NCBI GenBank assembly: GCA_963402885.1
Contig: OY727095.1
Location: 14,513,001-14,577,000 of the forward strand
DNA length: 64,000 bases
Direction of reading: 5' to 3'
DNA from: Antedon bifida
Lineage: Eukaryota; Echinodermata; Crinoidea; Comatulida; Antedonidae
Part shown: one piece after another, positions 21,201-36,200 of the stretch
Layout of the letters: every line of letters begins with the position of its first letter
Position numbering within the stretch: the first letter of the stretch is position 1
Notes under the pieces: model-generated
The model's input: only the letters and a program-made list of their open reading frames with translations
Told to the model about the DNA's origin: nothing
Database searches by the model: none
Program-made: the position numbers and the translations under genes

Positions 21201-24200
21201 AGATATGAAAGGATACGGTAATACATACAAAATATTAATCTGCACTTTTGTATATGCCCAGTATATATTTATGTATATTATATAGTGGGTGTAGACTGTG
21301 AATTCACTTTGATTCTTCTAGCTTCATAAAAAAAATAAGCAAGTTTGAAAGCCCATTTTACGGTTTTAATTAGTTCATCTTTTTTTAACATTGCTAATTA
21401 AGAAACTTATCAAACATGCCCACCAAGCCTGCATGTACAGAGTCTGTGGATGATGTCTATGAGGGGGATGGCCGCCGCCAAGTTTTCTCTAATTGTTACA
21501 CAAATAGGTTGCCTCTAAGTTATAAATCTGATAACATAATTGTATACTTCTTTAGTTACATTAAACTGGAAAATCGAATTAATAATCTAATTCACATAAC
21601 TATGAACTTAATATGACAGATATTGCAAACTGATAATTGCAAGACTTATTTATTAGTGCTTTTACTACAAAAATGTAAGAATAAATAAAATTTAAGAGAA
21701 AGTTACATACCATCATTTTTGTAATCATTGTTGTCATCAGTTTTGTAATCATCATTGTTATCATCATCAACATCTGTAGGTGGTTTCATGTCAATCTACA
21801 CATAAAATAAAAACAATAAATGGATATAAAAAAGAAATAAATGTTTATTCAAGTTAAATACAGTATTGTTTACAATTTAATATAAGAGAAAACTAATATT
21901 ATTTACTCTTAAACAAAAAACCAAATAATTTTTTTAAGTAAATTGGATTAAAAAAGAAAAAAAAATGAAAAAGCTGCTCATAATGCCTCATTGATTCATT
22001 TAGAAAGAAAGCCTAAGTGACTGGTTTGCAATAGTCCTGTAGGTGCTACTTTATTCATTTTATGTTGTTATTACACTATTATTGACATACGTTTACAGTT
22101 TTCTTTTTTCTCAATTTGTCAGTGACCATTTTTGTATACTGTTTTAAAGGATTACCTAGAGAAAAAAGACATTTGCACATATTATTACAGCAGATACATT
22201 GATAGGTGACAATAATTGATTGATTAATTAAAGTAAAATTACAATTACAGTACATCAACAAACAGTAGCTTGCGTTAAAGGATAATAACAAGGATTGTAA
22301 AGTACGTATGTGAAAATATGACACCACACTTACTGAAGTTGTATGCATTTACTAAATTCCATTCGGCCTGTTTGTGTCTATGATAATGAGATAAATATTG
22401 TTACATAGCCTATGATGATGGGAAGAGTAATTGCTAATTTTTATTCATGTTTACCACTATCAGATTTAGCCTCTTTCCATGTTGTGCTTGCTGTTCTTAT
22501 CACTGCTATTCCATTTGTAATGTTGTGTTCTTTCTCAAACCTGAGATATATATAATAATTTGAAATGTCAGTCATTTTTAAGTGCTGTAAAATGCCATTT
22601 TCTCTTTTTAATTATAGATAACAGTAGTAGTTATACATTTTAAATCAGTTATTTAGTCAACAATTAAAATTATCTTTTTTTTAAACTACAAAGTTAAAAT
22701 TTATTACTTTGTTCTATAGACAATTTGTAATTAGGTAGTACCTGCATGTATTTTGTAATGTCAATTTTACTTTCCATCTAGTACTTACATCTTTCCAAGA
22801 CAGGCATTTATGAGGCATGTTTTACCCACTCCTTCCTGTCCAATCACCTTAAGCATTCCAAGGTTGACTTTGACAGATCCTTCTTTCAAAGCTTCATTGT
22901 ACGCTTCCTGATACTCTAATTCACGAGCAGCAATATCAGTTGAAAAATCTGAAAATTGATTAAGATTTGTAGAACATCTGGAGTAATTAAAGTCAACAAC
23001 AAAAATCAACGATCAAGCAAAAATTTAGCAAGCATGCCACATAAATTTACAAAATAGTTCCATTCCATTATTACAGTATTTTGGATGGAAACAATCAACT
23101 GATTGTTTCATTTATGATAAAAAAATCTCTCCATTTGTTATCAGTTGCACACTTTTCGACTTTATTTATAGCGTTTAATTCTCTTTTTACTAAAATCCCA
23201 TTTTAATCACAATTCTGGTAAATTATACTGTATATTAGATACAATCATAAAACATACAGCAGCTCTTATGATTCTTAAACTCACCACTCTCTGGCTTAAG
23301 AAGTTTTGTTTTCTGTTCGTCAATTGTCTGTTTCTGAAATTGTGTTTGAAATTGCTCATCAGCAGTACTTGGTGAATCTAAAAAAATACCCAAAACAAAA
23401 ATATTACATATTATATATTTTCATAAAAAAACACTATATTAAAAGTCACAGCTTGGCAAAACTCTTGAAGTGTCATATGGTATCTTAAAAAAAAAATGGG
23501 TTTTTTTTCAATAGTATAAGGTTATATAAAGGCTCTGTGTGATGCAAAGCCTTACCACCGCTTGTGGGTGACTATATACAAGCAATCGACTTAAATGAAA
23601 ATGGTAAACCTCATTCATTCTGGATACTATTATAATAATAATAAAGTATATTTTTAACTAAAATGTATACAGTTAACAACTACAGTTATTAATTATGTCC
23701 TAAAAAAAATTGTGAAACTAAAACTTAAACATATAGACGTTATGCAACGTTTTTTTGACAGCGACCCTGAATCTAAATCGTTTCTAGCAACATACGGTTG
23801 ATTAGGATGGTTTCACTGGGTAAAGTGAAAATAAATTAATCCTGATATGAATAACTGGTATGATTCAGAATTTGGCAGTAGGAAATGCGATTAAAAACAT
23901 CTATTGTAAGTTTTCAATATGCTTTGAACTTTTTGAATGTTTTTATTTATATTATGTTTTATGACCAGTAACCAATTTTGTTTTTATACCTGTTTGTCAA
24001 AACACAATAAAGATAACTCGAGCCCCACCATTATTAGCGCATGTAAAAATATGAAACTCATTAACGCTCATATTTGAATGTTCAATTGGAATACAACAAG
24101 GGTCACCCCTGCCATCATCTCTATTTAATATATTTATGAATTACTAGCTAAATCAAAATAACAAAAATACCATTCAGGGATTGCTTTATAAACCATCTGC

Positions 24201-27200
24201 TATATGCTGATGATTTATTACTATTCGCAGACACAGAAAAGGCTTACAAAATTTAATAATTATATTAGAAATATTTTGTGACACATGGGGTCTTAGAAAT
24301 GTAAATGTAAACAAATAAAAAATAATGGTATTTAAAAAAGGTGAAAAATTAAGAAAATATGAAAAATGGTATTACATAAACATTCAAATGGAAGTTGTTA
24401 AATCGTATACTTACTTGGGAGTGGTTTTCAATTCAAATGGTCAATGGAATAACACAATTGAACACAATTGTGAAAAAGCAAATAACGCACTATTTACAAT
24501 CAAGTCAGTCATTACAGCAAAACAAAATATCTACCAGAGAATATATGGAACCACATTTTTGACATCAAAGTTTACCAATTTTAATTTACGGGAGTGAGAT
24601 ATGGGGCTTTTCGAATTTATCACAAATTGATCATTTACATACACGTTTTTTAAGATTTATTTTAGGCATTGGAAACAGCACACCCAGCGTGGCTGTCGGA
24701 TCAGAATTAGGCAGACTATCCTTAAAACATTGATTGCTTTATTTCTATTATTCATTATTGGTTACAAATCATTGAAATGGATAAAAATAGATTTCCTTTT
24801 AAATGTTACATGTTTCAACTAATAGAAATGAACATTGTTGGGCTAAACAAGTGAACGATTTGCTTTGTTCCACTGGCTATGGCTACGTCTGGTACAATCA
24901 GAAAGTTGAGAAGAGTTTATTAATGATTTTAATAAACTTTATAATATTAAACCGTGAGCTACTTAGGTAGTGCATTGTTTCTCTCATTGGTTATCCGCAC
25001 TTGGCGGATAACCCCTTGTTATTGTCAGGATCTTTTTTTTTTTTCTATCTTATTCTTCTTTCTTTCCCAGAATGTTGTCAGCAGCGTATCTCTAATACTT
25101 GTCAACATAAGATTATATAACTTTGTCAGAAGATTGACCTCTAACTGTAGATATGCAAGAAACTTCGTTTTATGATTTTAGTTTTGCGCAACGTGACTTA
25201 CGCGCGATTTTATGAATTTTAATGATTAATCATAGATTAAAAACCAAAAGTCATTTTGTATTGAAACTTAGTGAAAATTTAAGTTATATCATTAAGCGCA
25301 AACTTTCTATGGATTAAAAATGGCATGTTTCACAGAAAGTTACGTTAAAATTTCAAAATGCGAAAAATCAATTTCTAATCAACTTTCTACACGTTTCATG
25401 ACATTTTGAGCATATAAAAAATTCCCACGAACGCGCAAATTTTTACGCGCGCGTGCGCATGTGCCGTTAAAAACATACTTTTTTCGCGTGATTTATGTTT
25501 TTCCAGCCTTTTCTAGTAATTTTACCAACTTTTAAACAATTGCGCCTTAAAATCACGTCATACGAGCACGTGGAATTGGATAATTTGCACGCGTTTTTGA
25601 TGAAAAAGTTCAAAAATTCGTCAAAATTATGCCTTTTTTTAAACAGTCATAGATTCTAAACTACATTATGAAGTTTATTTTTTATTACATATTATTTCTT
25701 TTTCATTTTTTTTTCATTTCATTTATTTCACTATCATCATCGCAGCCTTAGCTGAATTACAAAGATATTTACATTTTCTCAATATTAAAATTTGTATAAA
25801 AGTATAAAACCAATGATAATTATATATAAAAAAGGAGGCAATTTACACAAGAAATACAATACAGGAACATTCAACAAGTTTAGCATTAAAATATTAAAAT
25901 AGAAACTAGAATTTAATTCGTCACTTTGACGAATTATAGGTGATCATTTTTATCATTTTAATGAAATTAACATTTTTTAAACATGCACGTACGTTGATGT
26001 ACGCCATCCTATGACATGATGCATAAACACTTATAGCGCTGAGTTGTACCTATTATGTGTCATATACAGTATGTACAGTATATACTGTATATCTATATAC
26101 AGTGTAGCATAGGTGAAATTATGGGACCCACATCGTGTTCTAATTTTTTGGTATGATGGAATTATCAAAATAAACTCGAAGATGACAATTTCGAAAGATA
26201 ATGAATTGAGCAAATAAATATAAGGATTGGAAGAGAATTTGACACGTAGAAGCGCAATGCGCGCTCTTTGAAATTTGATTAACTACGACTAATGAAATTT
26301 AAAAACTACTTTTTAACTTCAACTGGCCATATGATAACATCACAACATCCGATAGGCTTAATTTTTATATGAATTCATATCTACATTTCATCAGCTTTCA
26401 TAATAAGTTATAATCTTCAAGGTTACCTTTAATTCTGAAGAGCTATAAGATATTCAAATGTATGGTGTAGCTGAAATTACACGATCTAGTTTATTCAAGT
26501 TTTTACGCGTGATGACGTCATCAAAATAAAAATGTTGACAACTCATGAGAAAGATAATTAATTGAGCAAGCACATACTAAAATTTCTGCAAAAATCAGGC
26601 TCAAATAACGGAGATGCGCTCTATTGAATGTGATAACCCACACAAAAAGATAAAAATTACTAATTTTTAAATTGAAGTGGCCATTTGATGACGTCATACC
26701 ATTTTGTACGTCTAATGTGTACATGAATATGTATCTACAACCCAATGGCTTCCCGAATAAGTTAAAAAAATTCGGAGCTGACTCAAATTTGGTGAATGTA
26801 CTAAGGATGGTGAGTAGAATGCGATTTGTATAAAAAATTGCAATTTTTACGCTTTGTAAGTATCGCGCGCGCAAAATATTTTTTTTGCGCAGTAATTTTT
26901 TGAAACACGCAAATGGCCTAATTCATGCTCTAAATTGATTAAAACGTAATTTTGAGCTTTTTAAATTTTTAATGCGCGATTCCACGCGCTTGACCCTACG
27001 TGCGCGTGCATTTTTATTCGCTAATATGTTTACCCTTAACCTGAAGTTTACGTGTAGTGAATTTCATTAATATGTGATAATTAATTATGGAGATGTGATT
27101 TATAATGTGATTTCACAAAATGGCGTATAATTGACGTCACAGATGAGTGATCACGCTGAAAAGCTTATTAGGACTAAATTAAAGTATTTGAAAGACATTC

Positions 27201-30200
27201 TGAAATTTTGGTAATCATTGGCATTAAACTTTTTGAGATATTTGTTACACAAAATCTGTACAGAAAGAAATTGCAAAGAAACATTTTTTTTTTACAAAAA
27301 CAATTTCTCACTAGAATTTAATTCGTCACTTTGACGAATTATAGGTGATCATTTTTATCATTTTAATGAAATTAACATTTTTTAAACATGGACGTACGTT
27401 AACATACCATCGTAAAAGTTGATGTACGCCATCCTATGACATGATGCATATACACTTATAGCGCTGAGTTGTACCTATGTGTCATATACAATATGTACAG
27501 TATATACTGTATATCTATATACAGTGTAGCATAGGTGAAATTATGGGACCCACATCATGTTCTAATTTTTTGGTATAATGGAATTATCAAAATAAACTCG
27601 AAGATGACAATTTCGAAAGATAATGAATTGAGCAAATAAATATAAGGATTGGAAGAGAAATTGACCCGTAGAAGCGCAATGCGCGCTCTTTGAAATTTGA
27701 TTAACTACGACTAACGAAATTTAAAAACTACTTTTTAACTTCAACTGGCCATATGATAACATCACAACATCCGATAGGCTTAATTTTTATATGAATTCAT
27801 ATCTACATTTCATCAGCTTTCATAATAAGTTATAATCTTCAAGGTTACCTTTAATTCTGAAGAGCTATAAGATATTCAAATGTATGGTATAGCTGAAATT
27901 ACACGACCTAGTTTATTCAAGTTTTTACACGTGATGACGTCATCAAAATAAAATGTTGACAACTCATGAGAAAGATAATTAATTGAGCAAGCACATACTA
28001 ACATTTCTGCGAAAATCGGGCTCAAATAACGGAGATGCGCTCTATTGAATGTGATAACCCACACAAAAAGATAAAAATTACTAATTTTTAAATTGAAGTG
28101 GCCATTTGATGACGTCATACCATTTTGTACGTCTAATGTGTACATGAATGTGTATCTACAACCCAATGGCTTCCAGAATAAGTTAAAAAAATTGGGGGTC
28201 ACCTGCCATTCTGAAGAGTTATATTCATTTTAAAAAGGCCTTATTTTTCACAATTTTCAGCACTTTGATGCAATTAATTTGCGCATTTTGTCATTTTTAA
28301 CCTGCTCGTATAGCGTTATTTTAAGTCGGAACTGACTCAAATTTGGTGAATGTACTAAGGATGGTGAGTAGAATGCGATTTGTATAAAAAATTGCAATTT
28401 TTACGCCTTGTAAGTATCGCGCACGCGAAATATTTTTTTTGCGCAGTAATTTTTTGAAACACGCAAATGGCCTAATTCATGCTCTAAATTGATTAAAACG
28501 TGATTTTGAGCTTTTTAAATTTTTAATGCGCGATTCCACGCGCTTGACCCTACGTGCACGGGCGTTTTTATTTGCTCATATTTTTACCCTTGACCTGAAG
28601 TTTACGTGTAGTGAATTTCATAAATATGTGATAATGAATTATGGATATATGATTGATAATGTGATTTCACAAAATGGCGTATACGTGACGTCACGGATGA
28701 GTGATCACGCTGAAAAGCTTATTAGGACTAAGTTAAAGTATTTGAAAGACATTCAGAAATTTTGGTAATCATTGACATTAAACTTTTTGAGATATTTGGT
28801 ACACAAAATCTGTACAGAAAGAAATTGCGAAGAAACATTTTTTTTTACAAAAACAATTTCTCACTAGAATTTAATTCGTCACTTTGACGAATTATAGGTG
28901 ATCATTTTCATCATTTTAATGAAATTAACATTTTTTAAACATGCATGTACGTTAACATGCGATCGTAAATGTACGCCATCCTATGACATGATGCATATAC
29001 ACTTATAGTGCTGAGTTGTACCTATTATGTGTCATATACAATATGTACAGTATATACTGTATATCTATATACAGTGTAGCATAGGTGAAATTACGGGACC
29101 CACATCATGTTCTAATTTGTTGGTATGATGGAATTATCATAATAAACTCGAAGATGACAATTTCGAAAGATAATGAATTGAGCAAATAAATATACGGATT
29201 GGAAGAGAATTTGACACGTAGAAGTGCAATGCGCGCTCTTTGAAATTTGTATACATTTGACGAAAGAGAGAAAAAAACTACTTTTTAACTTCAACTGACA
29301 ATTTCATAATGTCACAACATCCGATAGGCCTAATTTTTATATGAATTCATATCTACATTTCATCAGCTTTTATAATAAATTATAATCTTCAAGGTCACCT
29401 TTAATTCTGAAGAGCTGTAAGATATTCAAATGTATGGTGTAGCTGAAAATACACGACCTTGGTTTTTCAAGTTTTTACGCGTGATGACGTCATCAAAATA
29501 AAAATGTTGACAACTCATGAGAAAGATAATTAATTGAGCAAGCACATACTAAAATTTGTGCAAAAATTGGGTTCAAATAACGGAGATGCGCTCTATTGAA
29601 TGTGATGACCCACACAAAAAGATAAAAATTACTAATTTTTAAATTCAAGTGGCCTTTTGATGACGTCATATCATTTTGTACGTCTAATGTGTATATACAT
29701 TTATATCTACAACTCATTTGCTTCCATATTAAGTTAAAAAAATTGGGGGTCATCTTCCATTCTGAAGAGTTATATTCATTTTAAAAAGGCCCTACTTTTG
29801 ACCATTTTTAGCACTTTTGTACAATTAATGTGCGCATTTTGTCATTTTTAATGTGCTCGTATAGCGTTATTTTAAGTCTGAATGGACTCAAAGTCGGAGA
29901 ATGTACTAAGGATTATGAGTAGAATGTGATGTGTACATCAAATTTTATTTTTTACGCTTTTTAAAAATCCCGTGCGCAAAAACATGTTTTTGCGCAGTAA
30001 TTTTTTAAAACACGCAAATGGCCTATTTCATGCTCTAAATTGATCAAAACTTAATTTTGAGCTTTTTAAAATTTTAACGCGCGATTCCACGCGCATGACC
30101 TTGAAACGCGCGAGTTTTTATTTGCTAATATTTTTACCCTTGACCTGAAGTTTACGTGTAGTGAATTTCATTAATATGTGATAATGAATTATGGAGATAT

Positions 30201-33200
30201 GATTGATAATGTGATTTCACAAAATGGCGTATACGTGACGTCACGGATGAGTGATCACGCTGAAAAGCTTATTATGTCTAAGTTAAAGTATTTGAAAGAC
30301 ATTGTGTAATTTTTGTGATCATTGACATTTAACTTTTTGAGATAATTGTTACACAAATTTGTACAGAGAGAAATAAATAATAAGAATAAGAAGAAGAATA
30401 AAGATTTGATACAATAACAATAGGTGATCATTTTATTCTAAATGATCACCTAACTAGAATTTAATTCGTCACTTTGACGAATTATAGGTGATCATTTTTA
30501 TAAATTTATTGACATTAATATTTTTTAAACATGCACGTATGTTAACATACGATCGGAAAATGTTGATGTATGCCATCCTATTATACGCTTATAGTGCTTA
30601 GTTGTGCCTATTATATGTCATATCACATTATGTACAGTATACTGTATATCTATATACAGTGTAGCATTGGTGAAATTACGGACACACATCATGTTCTAAG
30701 TTTTTTGCACTGATGACATTATCAAAATAAACTTGTGGATACCAATATCGAAAGATAATGAATTGAGCAATAAAATATAACAATTAGAAGAAAATTTGGT
30801 ACGTAGAAGCGCGGTGCGCGCTCTTCAAAATGTGTATAACTTTGACGAAAGAGATGAAAAAACTACTTTTTAACTTCAACTGGCCATATGGTAACTTCAT
30901 AACATTCGATAGGCTTAATTTTTATATGCATTCATATCTACATTTTACCAGCTCTCATAATAAGTTATAAACATCAAGGTCAACTTTAATACAGAAGAGC
31001 TGTAAGGTATTCAACTATACGTTGTAGGTGAAATTACGTAACCACCGTTATTCAAATTTTAAGACGTGATGACGTCATCGAAATGAAAATATTGGCAACT
31101 CATGAGTAACATAATTGGTTGAGGTAGAATATATTGAAAATTTAAAAAAAATCGAGCACAGATAAGCGAGTTACGCTCTGTTGAATATGGTGGTCTATGA
31201 CAAAATGGGAAAAAACCCTATTTTAAAAATTCATGTGGCCAAATGATGACGTCATACCATTTTGTACGTCTAATGGGTATATACATTTATATCTACAACT
31301 CATTAACTTCCATAATAAGTTAAAAAAAATGGGGGTCATCTTCCATTCTGAAGAGTTATATTCATTTTAAAAAGGCCTTATTTTTTACCATTTTTAGCAC
31401 TTTTGTACAATTATTGTGCGCATTTTGTCATTTTTAACGTGCTCGTAAAGCGTTATTTTAAGTCGGAATGGACTCAAATTTAGTGAATGTACTAAGTAAG
31501 ATCACTAGGATGCAATTTGTATAAAAAATTGGTATTTTTTAAGCTTTCTATGTACGCACGCGCAAAAACACGTTTTTGCGCAGTAATTTTTTAAAACACG
31601 CAAATGGCCTAATTTATGCTCTAAATTGATCAAAACGTAATTTTGAACTTTTTAAATTTTTGACGCGCGATTTCACGCGAATGACCTTGAAACGCGCAAG
31701 TTTTTATTTGCTAATATTTTTACCTTTACCTGAAGTTTACGTGTAGTAAATTTCATTAATATGTGATAATGAATTATGGAGATATGATTCATAATGTGAT
31801 TTCACAAAATGGCGTATAAATGACGTCACGGTTGAGTGATCACGCTGAAAAGCTTATTATGACTAAGTTACAGTATTTGAAAGACATTGTGAAATTTTGG
31901 TAATCATTGACATTTAACTTTTTGAGATATTTGTTACACAAAAAGTGTACAGAAAGAATAAAAAAAATAAAAAACTAGAATTTAATTCGTCACTTTGACG
32001 AATTATAGGTGATCATTTTTATCATTTTTATTGACATTAATATTTTTAAACATGCACGTATGTTAACATACGATCGGAAAATGTTGATGTATGCCATCCT
32101 ATTATATACGCTTATAGTGCTGAGTTGTGCCTATTATATGCCATATACATTATGTACAGTATATACTGTATATCTATATACAGTGTAGCATTGGTGAAAT
32201 TACAGACACACATCATGTTCTAATTTTTTTGGTATGATGACATTATCAAAATAAACTTGTGGATAACAAGATCGAAAGATAATGAATTAAGCAATAAAAT
32301 ATAACAATTGGAAGAAAATTTGGCACGTAGAAGCGCGGTGAACGCTCTTTGAAATTTGTATAACTTTTATGAAAGAGACAAAAAAACTACTTTTTAACTT
32401 CAACTGGCCATATCATAATGTCACAACATCCGATAGACTTAACTTTTATATGAATTCATATCTACATTTCATCAGCTTTCATAATCAATTATAATCATCA
32501 AGGTCACCTTCAATTCTTAAAAGCTGTGAGATATTCAAATTTACGGTGAAGGTCAAATTACACAACCTACGTTATTCAAGTTTTTACGCGTGATGACGCC
32601 ATCAAAATAAAATGATGGCAACTCATGATAAAGATAATTAATATAGCAAGCACATACTGAAATCTGAGTGAAAATCGGGCTCAAATAACGGAGATACGCT
32701 CTATTGAATGTGATAATCTACAAAAAAAGATAAAAAATCCTAATTTTTAAATTCAAGTGGCCATTTGATGACGTCACAAAATGTTGTACATCAAATGTGT
32801 ACATGAATTCATCTCTACAACTCAGTAGCTTCCATAATAAGTTAAAAAAATTGGGGGTCACCTTCCATTCTGAAGAGTTATATTCATTTTAAAAAGGTCT
32901 TATTTTTTACCATTTTTAGCACTTTTGTACAATTAATGTGCGCATTTTGTCATTTTTTAACGTGCTCGTATAGCACTATTTTAAGTCAGAATGGACTCAA
33001 AATCGGTGAATGTACTAAGAATTGTGAGTAGAATATGATTTATACATCACATTTTATTTTTTACGCTTTCTAAGATTCGCGTGCGCAAAAACGTGTTTTT
33101 GCGCAGTAATTTTTTGAAACACGCAAATGGCCTAATTCATGCTCTAAATTGATCAAAACTTAATTTTGAGCTTTTTAAATTTTTAACACGTGATTTCACG

Positions 33201-36200
33201 CTTATGACCTTGAAACCCGCAAGTTCTTATTTGCTAATATTTTTACCCTTGACCTGAAGTTTACGTGTAGTGAATTTCATTAATATGTGATAATGAATTA
33301 TGGAGATATGATTGATAATGTGATTTCACAAAATGGCATATAAATGACGTCACGGTTGAGTGATCACGCTGAAAAGCTTATTAGGATTAAGTTACAGTAT
33401 TTGAAAGATATTGTGAAATTTTTGTGAACATTGACATTTTACTTTTTGAGATAATTGACACACAAAATCTGTACAGAAAGAAATAAAGCGGAATAAGATT
33501 TCATACAATAACAATAGGTGATCATTTTATTCTAAATGATCACCTAAAAAAATAAAGATTTCATACAATAACAATAGGTGATCATTTTATTCTAAATGAT
33601 CACCTAACTAGAATTTAATTCGTCACTTTGACGAATTATAGGTGATCATTTTTATCATTTTAATGAAATTAACATTTTTTAAACAAGCATGTACGTTAAC
33701 ATACGATCGTAAAAAGTTGATGTACACCATCCTATGACATGATGCATATACACTTATAGTGCTGAGTTGTACCTATTATGTGTCATATACAATATTGTAT
33801 ATCTATATACAGTGTAGCATAGGTGAAATTACGGGACCCACATCGTGTTCTCAATTTTTGGTATGATGGAATTATCAAAATGAACTTGAAGATGACAATT
33901 TCGAAAGATAATGAATTGAGCAAATAAATATAAGGATTGGAAGAGAATTTGACACGTAGAAGCGCAATGCGCGCTCTTTAAAATTTGTATAACTTCGACT
34001 AAAGAAATTTAAAAACTACTTTTTAACTTCAACTGGCCATATGATAACATCACAACATCCAATAGGCTTAATTTTTATATGAATTCATATCTACATTTCA
34101 TCAGCTTTCATAATAAGTTATAATCTTCAAGGTCACCTTTAATTCTGAAGAGCTATCAGATATTCAAATGTATGGTGTAGCTGAAATTACACGACCTAGG
34201 TTATTCAAGTTTTTACGCGTGATGACGTCATTAAAATAAAAATGTTGCCAACTTATGAGAAAGATAATTAATTGAGCAAGTACATACTAAAATTTTTGCA
34301 AAAATCGGGCTCAAATAACGGAGATGCGCTCTATTGAATGTGATAATCCACACAAAAAGATAAAAATTACTAATTTTTAAATTCAAGTGGCCATTTGATG
34401 ACGTCATACCATTTTGTACGTCTAATATGTATATATATTTATATCTACAACTTATTGGCTTCCATAATAAGTTAAAAAAATTGGGGGTCACCTGCCATTC
34501 TGAAGAGTTATATTCATTTTAAAAAGGCCATATTTTTTACCATTTTTAGCACTTTTGTACAATTAATGTGCACATTTTGTCATTTTTAACGTGCTCGTAT
34601 AGCGTTATTATAAGTCGGAATGGACTCAAAGTCGGAGAATGTACTAAGGATTGTGAGTAGAATGTGATGTATACATCAAATTTTTTTTTTTACGCTTTTT
34701 AAAAATCGCGTGCGCAAAAATGTGTTTTTGCGCAGTAATTTTTTGAAACACGCAAATGGCCTATTTCATGCTCTAAATTGATCAAAACTTAATTTTGAGC
34801 TTTTTAAAATTTCAACGCGCGATTTCACGCGCATGACCTTGAATCGCGCGAGTTTTTATTTGCCAATATATTTTAGCTTGACCTGAAGTTTACGTGTAGT
34901 GAATTTCATTAATATGTGATAATGAAATATGGAGATATGATTGATAATGTGATTTCACAAAATGGCGTATACGTGACGTCACGGATGAGTGATCACACTG
35001 AAAAGCTTATTATGTCTAAGTTAAAGTATTTGAAAGACATTGTGTAATTTTTGTGATCATTGCCATTCAACTTTTTGAGATATTTGTTACACAAAAAGTG
35101 TACAGAAAGAAGAATAACAATAACTAGATCTTAACTCGTCACTTGAGGACGAGTTTGGTTATCCGCCCGCAACAAACGTATCTTGCGCATTCAAGTACTT
35201 TTCAATCATGACTTTTCCAAAAAGTAGCCTATTCGAAAATAAAACTCCCTTTCAGAGTAATAAGCAAATAAATCCTTTTATTTAATTATTTTCCCGTGAC
35301 GGGATTCGATCCCGGTACCTCTGATACCAAAGTCGGTTGCACTACACATCGAGCCATATGAGCACCTGCTGAAGAAAATCCGAAGAACAATTACTCGTTC
35401 ATTCGGTATGTCGTGAACCCCTCGATGCAAGTTGATTATTACCTATCAAACTAAATCATAATTTTTACTATAATGAAATCTTCACACATTTTAAACAGTA
35501 ACATATTATGAAAGTTCATACTTTCAAGTTTTATATATTAAAATGTGAAGTAAAAAGATAAACGTTATGTTTATTGTTTTGCTCTTTGAAAATGTTAGTG
35601 TTTGTTTGATGATCAAAATTTCAAAAATTATATTTAATATGCACATAATGTAGCCATCAAACACGTTTTAGCATTCAAGACTATAATAAATCAGACCTAT
35701 GATTCATACACTGCAAGAAAATAAAATAAAAAATGGGGGTAACCTTGCATTCTGATGAACTGTATCGTTTTTAAAAGTAGACATATTTTGCAACATTTTC
35801 ACAATTATTAGACATTTTACGTGCGCAACCAGTCATGTTTAACGTGCTCGTGTAACGCCATTTCCAGTTGAATAGTGAATAAAATAACGCAAAATTGTTA
35901 ACTGAAGTTTGAAAAACACAGTCTATGCAAAATAAAGGCTCATACGCGTTCCCTGCGCCGTGCGCGCGTGAAAATGTGCGCATCTGGTGGGAATTTTTTA
36001 AACGCTTAAAATGACCTGAAACGTGCGCTAATTTAATCAGAAAATGATTTGAAGCATTTTAAAATTTCAAACGCCGTTTACGCGCGCACTTTCTAATGTT
36101 ACAAAATTCGGTAGCGATAAAACAGTTTACAATTGATGTGAAGCAACCGTGGTTGAAAATTTCGTTAAAAAATATTTATTTGTTTCCAAGTTATGATCAA

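Noticed and set aside
35293-35364. Functional tRNA gene
   Set aside because: The T arm is good, but the acceptor stem does not pair and no normal anticodon arm could be drawn; better explained as a SINE part.
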